Of a stretch of 64,000 bases of DNA, positions 35,711-44,852 are shown in pieces. Position numbers and translations under genes: made by a program. Below the pieces are notes generated by a model, which had not been told where the DNA came from, did not search any database, and saw only the letters and a program-made list of their open reading frames with translations. The stretch is from contig CP166702.1 of the NCBI GenBank assembly GCA_051414805.1, forward strand, positions 186,001 to 250,000. Reading direction: 5' to 3'. This DNA is from Xenophilus sp003671765 (lineage in GTDB: Bacteria > Pseudomonadota > Gammaproteobacteria > Burkholderiales > Burkholderiaceae_C). Numbering within the stretch: the stretch's first letter is position 1; the number at the start of each line of letters is the position of its first letter.

Positions 35711-37369
35711 ATGACGTTGCGCCGCCGCGATTTCATTGGCGCCTCCGCCGGCGCGCTGGCCCTGGCCGGCTGCGAATCGAGCCCGCCCATCGACGGCGGC
35801 TTTACCGGCATCGACGTCGCGCGCGGCCATGCCTGGCGCGACGGTGCCGGCCGCGGCGCCGTTCCGGCCGAGACACGCCGCACGCGCGTGGTGGTCGCCG
35901 GCGGCGGCGTGGCCGGGCTGGCCGCAGCGCGGGCGCTGCGCCTGGCCGGCACCGACGACTTCGTGCTGCTCGAGCTGGAGGACGGCGCCGGCGGCAACGC
36001 CCGCGGCGGCCGCGTGCATGGCATCGCCTGCCCGCTGGGCGCGCACTACCTGCCGACGCCCGGGGACCCTGCGCACGAGGTGCAGGACCTGCTCGAGGAA
36101 CTGGGCCTGCGCCGCCGCGTCGCCGGCCGCTGGGAATACGACGAGCGCCACCTGTGCCACAGCCCGCAGGAGCGGCTGTTCTTCCGCGGCGAGTGGCAGG
36201 ACGGCCTGTTGCCCCTGCATGGCGTGGACGCCGGCACGCTGGCGCAGTACCGCCGCTTCGCACAGCGCGTCGACGCGCTGCAGCGCGAGGCGCACTTCAC
36301 CATTCCCGCCTTCCGCGCGCCGGCCACGGCCGATGCGATGGCGGTGGCAATGGCGCTGGACGCCGAACCCTTCGCCACCTGGCTCGAGCGCGAGGGGCTG
36401 AGCGATCCGCAGCTGCGCTGGTACCTCGACTACTGCTGCCGCGACGATTACGGCGCCGGCATCGCGCACGTGTCGGCCTGGGCCGGCATCCACTACTTCG
36501 CCAGCCGGCACGGCTTCCATCCGCCAGGCGACCCGAGCGCCGAGGGCGGCGAGCGCGACGCCGTCCTCACCTGGCCCGAAGGCAATGGCTGGCTCACCCA
36601 GCGGCTGGCGGCGCCGCTGGGCGAGCGCCTGCGCACCGGCCATGCGGTGCTGCGCATCGCCGAAACGCGGCACGGGGTCGAGGTCGACGCCTGGGATGCC
36701 GCCACGCGTCGCGTCGTGCGCTGGCAGGCCGAGCGCTGCATCGTCGCCCTGCCCGCCTTCATCGCTGCGCGCGTGGTGGAGCAGGCACCGGATGTCCTGC
36801 GGCAGGCCGCCGCAGCGTTGCAGTACGCGCCTTGGCTGGTGGCCAACGTGCACCTGCGCGCACCGCTGCAGGACCGGCCCGGCGCCGCGCCGAGTTGGGA
36901 CAACGTGGTCTACGGCACGCGCGGCCTGGGTTACGTCGACGCGCGCCACCAGGCGCTGGACCCGACGCCGCGTGCCACGGTGCTGAGCTGGTACCGGCCA
37001 CTCGGCCCCAGTGGCTTCGACGGGGCCACGGCCGCCGAGGGGCGCCGTCGCCTGCTCGACGCGCCGTGGAGCGCGTGGCGCGACGAGCTGCTGGCCGAGC
37101 TGTCGGTGCCGCACCCCGACCTGCCACGGCTCGCCACGCGCATCGACATCACGCGTTACGGCCACGCGATGGCCATTCCCACCCCCGGGCTCTTGAGCCG
37201 AATCGGCCATTTGCGCCCGCCCCACGGGCGCGGTCCGCTATCAAATCAGGAGCGCGCCGTCCAAGTGCAGGGTCGGCTGGCCTTCGCGCACGGCGACTGG
37301 GCGGGCTATTCGATCTTCGAGGAAGCCTTCACGCGCGGGCACCTCGCCGGTGTCGGGGCGGCCGCCTGA
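35711..37369 (+). CDS. Tat-exported lipoprotein FAD-dependent amine oxidase-like protein
   Basis: A 552-residue flavoprotein of the amine oxidase/NAD(P)-binding Rossmann group. The start MTLRRRDFIG is a twin-arginine signal followed by ALALAGC, a lipobox, so the folded protein is likely exported and anchored. The FAD motif is VVAGGGVAGLAAARAL (about 57-72); LLELEDGAGGNARGG follows. It may oxidise polyamines made by the upstream SpeE-like enzyme (inference). Around residues 494-514 a short Arg/Pro/Gly-rich stretch is encoded by a copy of the dispersed hairpin repeat, just before AFAHGDWAGYSIFEEA, the conserved C-terminal FAD segment. Confidence 0.87.
   Translation: MTLRRRDFIGASAGALALAGCESSPPIDGGFTGIDVARGHAWRDGAGRGAVPAETRRTRVVVAGGGVAGLAAARALRLAGTDDFVLLELEDGAGGNARGGRVHGIACPLGAHYLPTPGDPAHEVQDLLEELGLRRRVAGRWEYDERHLCHSPQERLFFRGEWQDGLLPLHGVDAGTLAQYRRFAQRVDALQREAHFTIPAFRAPATADAMAVAMALDAEPFATWLEREGLSDPQLRWYLDYCCRDDYGAGIAHVSAWAGIHYFASRHGFHPPGDPSAEGGERDAVLTWPEGNGWLTQRLAAPLGERLRTGHAVLRIAETRHGVEVDAWDAATRRVVRWQAERCIVALPAFIAARVVEQAPDVLRQAAAALQYAPWLVANVHLRAPLQDRPGAAPSWDNVVYGTRGLGYVDARHQALDPTPRATVLSWYRPLGPSGFDGATAAEGRRRLLDAPWSAWRDELLAELSVPHPDLPRLATRIDITRYGHAMAIPTPGLLSRIGHLRPPHGRGPLSNQERAVQVQGRLAFAHGDWAGYSIFEEAFTRGHLAGVGAAA
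37193..37252 (+). repeat. Dispersed hairpin repeat inside the amine oxidase gene
   Basis: TTGAGCCGAATCGGCC, TTGCGCCCG, CCCCA loop, CGGGCGCG, then CGCTATCAAATCAGGAGC. The CGCCCG/CGGGCG hairpin and the CTATCAAAT tail match the other copies. It keeps the reading frame. Confidence 0.65.
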
Positions 37370-37381
37370 CGCGCCTTCGAC

Positions 37382-38914
37382 TCAGACGACCGACGCGCCG
37401 CTCGCTTCGGTCGGCCGATGCGCATGCCGGTCGTCCGGCGGCGCCGTGACGATCGAATCGAGCGCCGGCACCGACGGCTTCAGCCGCGCGATGTCCGGCC
37501 GCGGCCGTCGCAGCGTGGCGTCGGCGGCGAAGGCCGACTCCATCGCCTGCGCCGCGCCCAGCAGCGCCAGGTCGCCGCGGAAGCGCCCCGTCACCTGCAG
37601 GCCGAAGGGCATGCCCTGCGGATCGACACCGCAGGGCAGCGTGATCGACGGGTGCGTGGTCAGCGTGACCACGTAGGTCAGCGCCAGCCAGCGGTAGTAG
37701 TTGGCCTGCGGCCGGCCGTCGATCTCGGCCGCGAAGGGCTGCGTCCATGGGAAGGGCGACACCGGCGTGGTGGGCGAGAGCACGAGGTCGTAGCCCTCGA
37801 ACACCTTCTGGAAGCGACCAAGGATGCGCGTCTGCTCGGTCTGCGCCCAGGCGCTGTCCAGCAGGCTCATCTTCACGCCCATCTCGTAGTTGGCGCGCGG
37901 GTTGGGGCCCAGGCTTTCCGGGTCGCGTTCGTAGGCCTCGCGCATGCCGGCCACGAAGGCCTCGGCGCGCAGTACGTCGAAGCAGCGGTGCACGTCCTGC
38001 GGCGCACCGAGGTCGATGCGCACCTCGTCGCAGGCCGCGAACAGGCCGGACATCGCGGCCATGCGCTCGCGCATCGTCCGGCGGATGGCCGGGTCGACGT
38101 CGCACAGGCCGAAGTCCTCGGTCCACGCCACGCGCAGGCGCGAGAGGTCCACGTCTGCAGGGCGCAGGAAGGCCGTCGCATCGAGCGGATGGCTCAACGG
38201 ATCGCCCGGGTGCGGGCCCGCGCTGGCGGCCAGCTGCAGGCAGGCATCGGCCACGTCGCGGCCCATCGGCCCGACGACCGAGATCGGCGACCAGCCCAGC
38301 GGCTTGCGCACGCTCGGCACCACGCCCGGCGAAGGCCGGAAACCCACCACGCCGCACTTGGCGGCCGGGATGCGCAGCGATCCGCCCGTGTCCGAGCCGG
38401 TGGCCAGCGGCAGCAGGTCCAGCGCCAGCGCCGCGGCCGAGCCGCCGGAAGATCCGCCGGCGTTGAGCTTCGGGTCGAAGGGATTGCCGGTCGCGCCCCA
38501 CACCGGGTTGCGGCTGTTGGCGCCGGCGCCCATCTCCGGGACATTGGTCTTGCCGACCACGATGGCGCCGGCCGCACGCAGGCGGCGCACCAGCTCGATG
38601 TCCCGTGCCGGCACATGGTTGCGCAGGCTGGGCGTGCCCATGGTGGACAGCAGCCCGGCCGTGGGTTCCAGGTCCTTCACGCCCAGCGGCAGGCCGTGCA
38701 GCAGGCCCAGCGGCTCGCCGCGCATCACGGCCTGTTCGGCGGCCCGGGCTTCGGCGCGCGCCCGCTCGTAGCAGGTGGCGGTGATGGCGTTGACGAAGGG
38801 GTTGAGCCGCTCGATGCGCGCGATGCAGGCCTCAAGCAGTTCGACGGGCGAGAGCTGGCGCGCACCGATCAGGCGGCGCAGCTCGACGGCGGAGCTTTCG
38901 ACGAGTTCCGACAC
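37382..38914 (-). CDS. Amidase (amidase signature family)
   Basis: A 510-residue amidase. The Ser-cisSer-Lys triad is visible: Lys in LPLGVKDLEP (about 80), the glycine/serine-rich GGSSGGSAAALA (about 150-160) and the nucleophile Ser in TGSDTGGSLRIPA (about 175). The GTG at 38914 starts 2 bases after the Bug-protein stop and yields MSELVESSAVELRRLI, the normal family start. It hydrolyses an amide of unknown structure. The upstream Bug protein probably binds the substrate or its precursor. Confidence 0.9.
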   Translation of the reverse strand: MSELVESSAVELRRLIGARQLSPVELLEACIARIERLNPFVNAITATCYERARAEARAAEQAVMRGEPLGLLHGLPLGVKDLEPTAGLLSTMGTPSLRNHVPARDIELVRRLRAAGAIVVGKTNVPEMGAGANSRNPVWGATGNPFDPKLNAGGSSGGSAAALALDLLPLATGSDTGGSLRIPAAKCGVVGFRPSPGVVPSVRKPLGWSPISVVGPMGRDVADACLQLAASAGPHPGDPLSHPLDATAFLRPADVDLSRLRVAWTEDFGLCDVDPAIRRTMRERMAAMSGLFAACDEVRIDLGAPQDVHRCFDVLRAEAFVAGMREAYERDPESLGPNPRANYEMGVKMSLLDSAWAQTEQTRILGRFQKVFEGYDLVLSPTTPVSPFPWTQPFAAEIDGRPQANYYRWLALTYVVTLTTHPSITLPCGVDPQGMPFGLQVTGRFRGDLALLGAAQAMESAFAADATLRRPRPDIARLKPSVPALDSIVTAPPDDRHAHRPTEASGASVV

Positions 38915-38916
38915 CG

Positions 38917-39942
38917 TCAGTCCGCCCGGATGTCGGCGCGCTGCGCCACGGCGCGCATCAGCGGCAGCTCGCGCTCGATCTGCGCCAGCGAGGCCGCAGC
39001 GCCGGCAAAGGCGGGCTCGGCGCCCTGCGCCTGCAGCGCGGACTTGGCCGCGGGCGTGGCGATGATCTTCGCCAGCGCCTTCTCCAGCCGTTCGCGAACC
39101 GGTGCCGGCGTGCCCTTGGGCGCGACCAGCATGATCCAGGTGTCGGCGTCGATGTCCTTGTAGCCGGCCTCGGCGAAGGTCGGCACGTCGGGCAGCTGCG
39201 AGGACCGCTTGGCGGTGGTCACGGCGATGGCCTTCACCTTGCCGGCCTTGAGCTGCGGGATGGCCGCGGTGACGGTGTCGACCGAGAAGGGCACCTGGCC
39301 GCCGATCAGGTCGGTCATCGCCGGTGCGCTGCCCTTGTAGGGCACGTGCATCAGCTTGGCGCCCACGGCGTGCAGCACGATCTCGCCGGTGAAGTGCGAG
39401 GTGGTGCCGGCGCCGAAGGAGGCATACGAATACTTGTCGGGCGTGGCCTTGATCGCTGCGACGAATTCCTTGACGTTGTTGACCGGCACATCCTTGTTGG
39501 CCAGCACGATCAGCGGAATGCGCGCGACGATCGCGATCGGGTCGAAGCTCTTGAGCGTGTCGTAGGGCAGGTTGCTGCGGATCGCCGGGTTGGCGGTGAA
39601 GGTCGAACCCGAGCCGAGGAACAGCGTGTAGCCGTCCGCCGGCGCCTTGGCGACCAGGCCGGCCGCGATGGCGGTACCGGCGCCGGGCCGGTTGTCGATG
39701 ATGACCGGCTGGCCCAGTTCGTCCGACATCCGCTGGCCGACCAGGCGGCCGATGACGTCGGCACTCCCGCCCGGCGGGAAGGGGATGACCAGCGTGATCG
39801 GCTTGGCAGGCCACGCGGTTTGCGCGGTTGCCACGCCTGGCAGAGCGAGGCCGGCGGTGGCGAACAGACCGGCCGCCGCCAGTGCGAAGGCGCGGCGGCG
39901 CGCTCCCGGGGTGGCGGTGGGAACGTGGGGCGTGAGCTTCAT
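38917..39942 (-). CDS. Bug/TctC family tripartite tricarboxylate transporter substrate-binding protein
   Basis: A 341-residue periplasmic binding protein. The signal peptide (about 1-41) ends GVATAQ. The mature part opens WPAKPITLVIPFPPGGSADVIGR and contains NRPGAGTAIAAGLVAKAPADGYT and MHVPYKGSAPAM, all hallmarks of the Bug family. TctA/TctB membrane genes are absent, as is common for Bug proteins. It is the first gene of an operon with the amidase and is divergent from the LysR gene. Confidence 0.92.
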   Translation of the reverse strand: MKLTPHVPTATPGARRRAFALAAAGLFATAGLALPGVATAQTAWPAKPITLVIPFPPGGSADVIGRLVGQRMSDELGQPVIIDNRPGAGTAIAAGLVAKAPADGYTLFLGSGSTFTANPAIRSNLPYDTLKSFDPIAIVARIPLIVLANKDVPVNNVKEFVAAIKATPDKYSYASFGAGTTSHFTGEIVLHAVGAKLMHVPYKGSAPAMTDLIGGQVPFSVDTVTAAIPQLKAGKVKAIAVTTAKRSSQLPDVPTFAEAGYKDIDADTWIMLVAPKGTPAPVRERLEKALAKIIATPAAKSALQAQGAEPAFAGAAASLAQIERELPLMRAVAQRADIRAD

Positions 39943-40025
39943 GGCAAGGCACCTTTCGACGACGACATCGGTCCATGCTAGAAACGCGCCTGCCGTGCAG
40001 CAAGCACAAGCTTCATAAAGTTTCG

Positions 40026-40040
40026 TTGCCCGAACGGCAA
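40026..40040. promoter_or_regulatory. Candidate LysR operator TTGC-N7-GCAA in the divergent promoter
   Basis: TTGCCCGAACGGCAA, within the longer palindrome CGTTGCC-CGAAC-GGCAACG. The inner bases fit the T-N11-A rule of LysR sites. It lies between the Bug gene and the LysR gene, 20 bases before the LysR start. The same TTGC-N7-GCAA occurs before ridA. Confidence 0.6.
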
Positions 40041-40059
40041 CGCAAAGCCCACGTCAGCC

Positions 40060-41016
40060 ATGCCCGCCGCCCGTTCCCGTTCGCGCACGAGCGCCCGCCG
40101 ATCCTTCAACCAGGGCGTGCTGCAGGAGGTCGCCTTGCGCTACTTCCTCGAGGTGGCGCGCGCCGGGTCGGTCACCGAGGCCGCGGCGCGGCTGGAGGTT
40201 GCGCCCTCGGCCGTCAGTCGCCAGATCGGGCGGCTCGAACGCGAGCTCGACACCCTGCTCTTCGAGCGCCGTGCGCGCGGCATGGCCCTCAACTCGGCCG
40301 GGGAGCTGCTGGCCGCGCATGCGCGGCGCGCGTGGCTCGACATCGAGCGCGTGGCCGACGACATCCTCGCCCTGCGCGGCCTGCGCCAGGGCGAGGTGCG
40401 CGTGGCGGCCACCGAAGGCTTCGCCTACGAGTTCCTGCCCGCGCTGGTGGCGCAGTTCCAGGCCCGCTGTCCGGGCATCCACTTCACGCTCGACATGTGC
40501 GTGCAGCGCGAGGTGGCCCGGCGCGTGCGCGAAGGCATCGCCGACATCGGCGTGACCGTGAGCCTGAGCTCCGAACGCGGGCTGAACGTCGAACTGCGCC
40601 ACCCGGCGCCCGTGCTGGCCATCGTCGCGCCGGACCACCCGCTCGCCGCGCGGCGCCAGGTCTCGCTCGCGCAGGTGGTGGCGCATCCGCTGGCGCTGCC
40701 GGCGGCCACGTCCACGCTGCGCCAGCTGCTCGACATCAGCTGCAGCCGGCAGGGCCTGCCGATGGAGCCGGTCATCACCAGCGACCACCTCTACCCGCTC
40801 ATCCAGTACGCGGCCTGCACCCGCGCCGTGACCTTCTGCGGCGAACTGGCACTGCGCCAGCAGCTGCACAACGGCAGCATCGTCGCGATCCCGCTGCGAG
40901 ACCGCGAGATGAACGAGCGCCACTTCGAGGTCCAGACCATGGCCGGCCGGCACCTGCCCGATGCGGCGCGTGCCTTCATCGATCACCTGCGCGAGACGCT
41001 GGCGCGCGAGGGATGA
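40060..41016 (+). CDS. LysR family transcriptional regulator
   Basis: A 318-residue LysR regulator with an N-terminal helix-turn-helix (about 25-85; GSVTEAAARLEVAPSAVSRQIGRLE) and a substrate-binding domain. It probably controls the divergent Bug-amidase operon and, through a shared candidate site, the downstream ridA-oxidase pair. The effector is unknown. The N-terminal 20 residues are basic and poorly conserved-looking, so a later start is possible. Confidence 0.9.
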   Translation: MPAARSRSRTSARRSFNQGVLQEVALRYFLEVARAGSVTEAAARLEVAPSAVSRQIGRLERELDTLLFERRARGMALNSAGELLAAHARRAWLDIERVADDILALRGLRQGEVRVAATEGFAYEFLPALVAQFQARCPGIHFTLDMCVQREVARRVREGIADIGVTVSLSSERGLNVELRHPAPVLAIVAPDHPLAARRQVSLAQVVAHPLALPAATSTLRQLLDISCSRQGLPMEPVITSDHLYPLIQYAACTRAVTFCGELALRQQLHNGSIVAIPLRDREMNERHFEVQTMAGRHLPDAARAFIDHLRETLAREG

Positions 41017-41028
41017 CAAGCCGATGCG

Positions 41029-41043
41029 TTGCCTGATGCGCAA
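41029..41043. promoter_or_regulatory. Candidate LysR operator TTGC-N7-GCAA upstream of ridA
   Basis: TTGCCTGATGCGCAA shares arms and spacing with 40026-40040 and sits in GCGTTGC..GCAACGC. It begins 12 bases after the LysR stop and lies about 80 bases before ridA, a suitable activator position. Confidence 0.55.
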
Positions 41044-41125
41044 CGCAACATTCGGCGGCAGCGATCGCTGCGCGTCGGAGCCTGCCGAATAATCCGGCCA
41101 TCGTCCTCTCTGCTTATCCGTCGCC

Positions 41126-41479
41126 ATGCCGCAAGCGCCCGCACTTCCCTTTTCCAAGACCCGCCGCGTGGGCGAACTCGTGTTTCTTTCGGGCGAGCTG
41201 CCGCTCGTGCCCGACGGTGCCATGCCCGAGGGCATCGAGGCGCAGACCGCCCTGACCCTCGAGCGCATCGCAGCCACCCTGCAAAGCGAGGGGCTCGGGT
41301 TGAACGACGTGGTCTCGGTGACCGCGTACCTCGTGAACGCGGCCGACTTCGCCGGTTTCAACCGCGTCTATGCCGAGCATTTCGCCGAGCCCCGGCCGGT
41401 GCGCACCACGGTCCGCGCCGACCTCATGCTGCCCGGCGCGCTGCTCGAACTGACGGTGGTCGCGAGCCGCTCGCGATGA
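41126..41479 (+). CDS. RidA family reactive-intermediate deaminase
   Basis: RidA proteins hydrolyse reactive enamines and imines, often released by amino-acid oxidising enzymes. The 117-residue protein shows GELVFLSGELPLVP, ALTLERIAATLQSEGLGLNDVV, and the C-terminal PVRTTVRADLMLPGALLELTVVA with the conserved Arg and Glu. It overlaps the FAD oxidase gene by ATGA, which fits a role in removing the imine product of that enzyme. Confidence 0.9.
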   Translation: MPQAPALPFSKTRRVGELVFLSGELPLVPDGAMPEGIEAQTALTLERIAATLQSEGLGLNDVVSVTAYLVNAADFAGFNRVYAEHFAEPRPVRTTVRADLMLPGALLELTVVASRSR

Positions 41480-42723
41480 GCCGCAGCGTGCTCGTGCTGG
41501 GCGCCGGCATGGTCGGCACCTGCACCGCCGTGCACCTGGCCATGCGCGGCCACGCGGTGGTGCTGGTCGACCGGCGCGCGCCCGGGCGCGAGACCTCGTA
41601 CGGCAACGCCGGCATCATCCAGCGCGAGGCGGTCGCGCCCTACGCCTTTCCGCGCAGCATCGCCAAGCTGGCGGGCGTGGCGCTCAAGCGCGGCGCCGAC
41701 GTCAACTACCACCTGGGCGCCCTGCCGCAGGTGGCCGCCGGGCTGGCACGCTACTGGCACAACTCCGGCACGGGCCGCTACCCGGCCATCGCCGAGGCCT
41801 ATGCGCGCCTGATCGCGCACGCGACCGACGAGCACGCGCCGCTCATCGCCGCGGCCGGCGCCGACGACCTGGTGCGCCGCGAGGGCTACCTGCACATCTT
41901 CCGTGACGCCGCGTCGATGGACCTGGCCGCTGCCGCCGCGCAGGCGCTCTCGAGCCGCCATGGCCTGCGCACCGACCTGCTGGATGGCGCGGCCCTTGCC
42001 GCCGCGGAGCCTGCGCTGCGCACCCGCCTGGCCGGCGCGATCCACTGGCGCGACCCGTGGAGCGTGAGCGATCCGGGCGAGCTGGTCGCGCGCTATGCCG
42101 CGCACTTCCAGCGCCTGGGCGGCACGCTGGCCGAAGGCGACGCATCGACGCTGCGCCAGACCGCGACCGGCTGGGCCCTGCAGACGGAGGACGGTCCGCT
42201 CGAAGCCGAACACGCGGTGGTGGCCCTGGGCCCCTGGGCCGATGCGCTGCTGCGTCCGCTGGGTTATCGGCTGCCGCTGTTCGTCAAGCGCGGCTACCAC
42301 CGGCACTACCGTGGCGGCGCGGCACCGCGCCTGCCGCTGTACGACGTCGGCCGCGGCCTGGTGATCGCGCCCATGCAGCGCGGCGTGCGCATCACCACCG
42401 GCGCCGAATTCGCGAAACAGGATGCACCGCCCACGCCCTGGCAGCTGGGACGTGCCGAAGCCCATGCCCGCGAGCTGCTCGAGCTGCCCGAAGCCGTGGA
42501 AGTCCAGCCCTGGCTGGGCGCGCGGCCCTGCACGGCCGACATGAAGCCCGTCATCGGCGCGGCGCCGCGCCACCGCGGCCTGTGGTTCAACTTCGGGCAC
42601 GCGCACCAGGGCTTCACGCTGGGCCCCGTGAGCGGCCGGCTGCTGGCGGAGCTGATCGACGGCGAGACGCCGGTGGTCGATCCGGCGCCGTATTCGGCGC
42701 ACCGATTCCTGTCGCGCCACTGA
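41476..42723 (+). CDS. FAD-dependent oxidoreductase (D-amino-acid dehydrogenase-like)
   Basis: A 415-residue DadA-type flavoprotein. It opens with VLVLGAGMVGTCTAVHLAMRG, then VVLVDRRAPGRETSYGNAGI, and ends with the FAD-contact segment GLWFNFGHAHQGFTLGP. It probably oxidises a D-amino acid or related amine; the product imine would be handled by RidA. The start overlaps ridA. The substrate may come from the amidase reaction of the divergent operon (inference). Confidence 0.88.
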   Translation: MSRSVLVLGAGMVGTCTAVHLAMRGHAVVLVDRRAPGRETSYGNAGIIQREAVAPYAFPRSIAKLAGVALKRGADVNYHLGALPQVAAGLARYWHNSGTGRYPAIAEAYARLIAHATDEHAPLIAAAGADDLVRREGYLHIFRDAASMDLAAAAAQALSSRHGLRTDLLDGAALAAAEPALRTRLAGAIHWRDPWSVSDPGELVARYAAHFQRLGGTLAEGDASTLRQTATGWALQTEDGPLEAEHAVVALGPWADALLRPLGYRLPLFVKRGYHRHYRGGAAPRLPLYDVGRGLVIAPMQRGVRITTGAEFAKQDAPPTPWQLGRAEAHARELLELPEAVEVQPWLGARPCTADMKPVIGAAPRHRGLWFNFGHAHQGFTLGPVSGRLLAELIDGETPVVDPAPYSAHRFLSRH

Positions 42724-42826
42724 TCGCAGGCGCTTGCGCTGTGCGGCAGGGCGACGCCTGTCGGGCGGCCGTGGGTTCGGCGGGGCTTTGCTGGACGGTC
42801 GGTTCCATCGACGGGACACTTTCGCC

Positions 42827-44824
42827 ATGCAAGCAATGGGCATGGGCAAGACGCTGGTGGTGGCGGGGATCGCGCTGGCCGCCTGCGGCGGCGTCGCGGT
42901 CGGCACGCCGCCGAGCATGGCCGCGGCGCACGCGGCCGGGACGGGATCGACGACGGTGGCTCAGGCCCCCGCGGCGCGAAACACCGAGAGGACAACGCCG
43001 GTCGGCAGCGGGGGCGCACAGCGTGCCTTCAGCGTCGACGACGCCGCCGCCTACCGTGCCATGGCGGCCGCGATGGGCCAGGCCGCCGGCATCGACTACC
43101 GCTACGGTCCCGCGCCCTCGGCCTACGGCACCACCGGCAACGACGGCCTGCCGACCTGGTCGAAGCGCGCCGACCATGCCTTCGTGTCCGATCGCCAGGG
43201 CGGCAAGCGCGGTTGCGATCCGGCCTTCTGCGGCACATGGCAGGTCGGCACGTGGAGCAACGAGGTCGGGGACTTCGCCTCCAACGTCGGCCACGTCGCC
43301 TACATCCCGGAGTCGCCATCGCAGCGCCTGGGCATGGCCGGCCTGGGGATCAGCTCGACCAGCAACGAGGTGTTCTCGCAGCGACCGGAGCTGATGTGGG
43401 TCTACTACGGCGGTGGCCTGGACGAGATCAACGCCCTCGCGTACCGCCGTGCCGGTGCGCCGATCGGCAACCCGGTCGGCGTGGCGCGGTGCGAAGGCCG
43501 GCCCGGCTGGTGCATGAACGGCCTGATGGTGTTCGACAACGGCTTCATCGGCTTCGCGCAGTCCAACACCTCGACCAACAAGGCCAGTGCCCGGCTGGCG
43601 CCGGGCAAGGTGCCCACGGCGGTGGCGGTGACCAACAGCAACGAGTTCGCCCTGATCACCGTGTGGGACACGGTCAACCTGCGCGGCGAAGTCGCCGTGG
43701 TGGCACTGGCCGGCCTGTGCGAAGGTTGCACGCCGGCCAAGCCGGCTTCGCCCAGCTCATGGTGGGGCGAGTGGCAGGGGCTCTACCCCGGCCTGCCCAA
43801 CCTCGGCAACACCGCGTACATGAAGGTGCTGGGCTACGTCCCGCTGCCGGCGGACATGAAGGCGCCGACGGACATCTCGGTCACCACGGGCCTGAGCCGG
43901 GAAGCCTACCTGCCGGCCGGCGTTCCCGGCCGGGAGTCGACGTACGACCTGTTGCTGAGCAACGCGGCCCATCGCGCGAGCTTCCGGTCCGGCGGCCGCA
44001 ACTTCAACAGCTACGCCAAGGCCGGCCTCGCGGTGGTGGCCTCCAAGTCCGAGCAGAAGGTGGCCTTCCTGGATCTGCGGCCCTTGTTCGCCTACTACCA
44101 GCGCATGTACTTCGGCACCGAGGCGGACTACGGGGTGACGACCTCGGTCGGCCCCGCCGACGCGCAATGGCCGCGCACCTTCGCCGCCGCGCCCGGGCAG
44201 ACCCCCACCGTCATCAAGACGGTGGCGATGGGCGCCCCGCCCACGGCCGTGAAGACCTATGCCTGGGGCACCCACCGGCGCGCCTGGGTGGCCACGCAGG
44301 ACGGACGGCTGCACATCTTCAACCTGGGCGACTACCCCACCGCCGGCAGCGGATCGGCCGCGAGCATCGTGGAGGTCGGCGCCGTGGCCGTGGGCCGCAA
44401 TCCGACGGGCATCGCGCTGGTCAAGGAGAAGGCCGGCAACGCCGTCTATCCGGACATCACCCGCGAGGTGATCGTCACCTCGCGCGGCGACCGGCGACTG
44501 CAATGGGTGCGCTTTGCCGCCAACGGCAACAGCGGGCAGGTGGTGCGCACCCTGCAGGACACGCGCATGGTCGACCCGATCGCGGCGGAGGACACGGACA
44601 ACCACGGAAGCGAGTCGTACGTGGTCTCGGTGGCCGACTACGGCGGCCGCGCGCTGCGCAACTACCGCTACGGGCCGGTGATCATGCACAACTACGGCGG
44701 CAGCGCCTGCGCCGCTCCCAGCGGCTGCGGCATGGGAAGAAGCAACGGAGACCCCTTCGAGTACGGCGGCGAATTCGCCCTGCCCGGCGGACCCTTCCGG
44801 GTCGTGTCCGCCAACATCCCCTGA
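42827..44824 (+). CDS. Predicted beta-propeller lipoprotein, paralogue 1
   Basis: A 665-residue protein I do not recognise. The start MQAMGMGKTLVVAGIALAAC is a lipoprotein signal with lipobox LAAC. A low-complexity linker leads to a conserved body. At least five stretches resemble propeller blades, for example PTAVAVTNSNEFALITVWD, RAWVATQDGRLHIFNLGDY and REVIVTSRGDRRLQWVRF. Four cysteine pairs stand out: CDPAFC, CEGRPGWC, CEGC and CAAPSGC. All are conserved in the paralogue at 46366. The genes flank pepP on the opposite strand. An envelope location is likely; ligand and role are unknown. Confidence 0.75.
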   Translation: MQAMGMGKTLVVAGIALAACGGVAVGTPPSMAAAHAAGTGSTTVAQAPAARNTERTTPVGSGGAQRAFSVDDAAAYRAMAAAMGQAAGIDYRYGPAPSAYGTTGNDGLPTWSKRADHAFVSDRQGGKRGCDPAFCGTWQVGTWSNEVGDFASNVGHVAYIPESPSQRLGMAGLGISSTSNEVFSQRPELMWVYYGGGLDEINALAYRRAGAPIGNPVGVARCEGRPGWCMNGLMVFDNGFIGFAQSNTSTNKASARLAPGKVPTAVAVTNSNEFALITVWDTVNLRGEVAVVALAGLCEGCTPAKPASPSSWWGEWQGLYPGLPNLGNTAYMKVLGYVPLPADMKAPTDISVTTGLSREAYLPAGVPGRESTYDLLLSNAAHRASFRSGGRNFNSYAKAGLAVVASKSEQKVAFLDLRPLFAYYQRMYFGTEADYGVTTSVGPADAQWPRTFAAAPGQTPTVIKTVAMGAPPTAVKTYAWGTHRRAWVATQDGRLHIFNLGDYPTAGSGSAASIVEVGAVAVGRNPTGIALVKEKAGNAVYPDITREVIVTSRGDRRLQWVRFAANGNSGQVVRTLQDTRMVDPIAAEDTDNHGSESYVVSVADYGGRALRNYRYGPVIMHNYGGSACAAPSGCGMGRSNGDPFEYGGEFALPGGPFRVVSANIP

Positions 44825-44852
44825 GCACCGCGGCCGTCGGGCCGGCTGCGAT

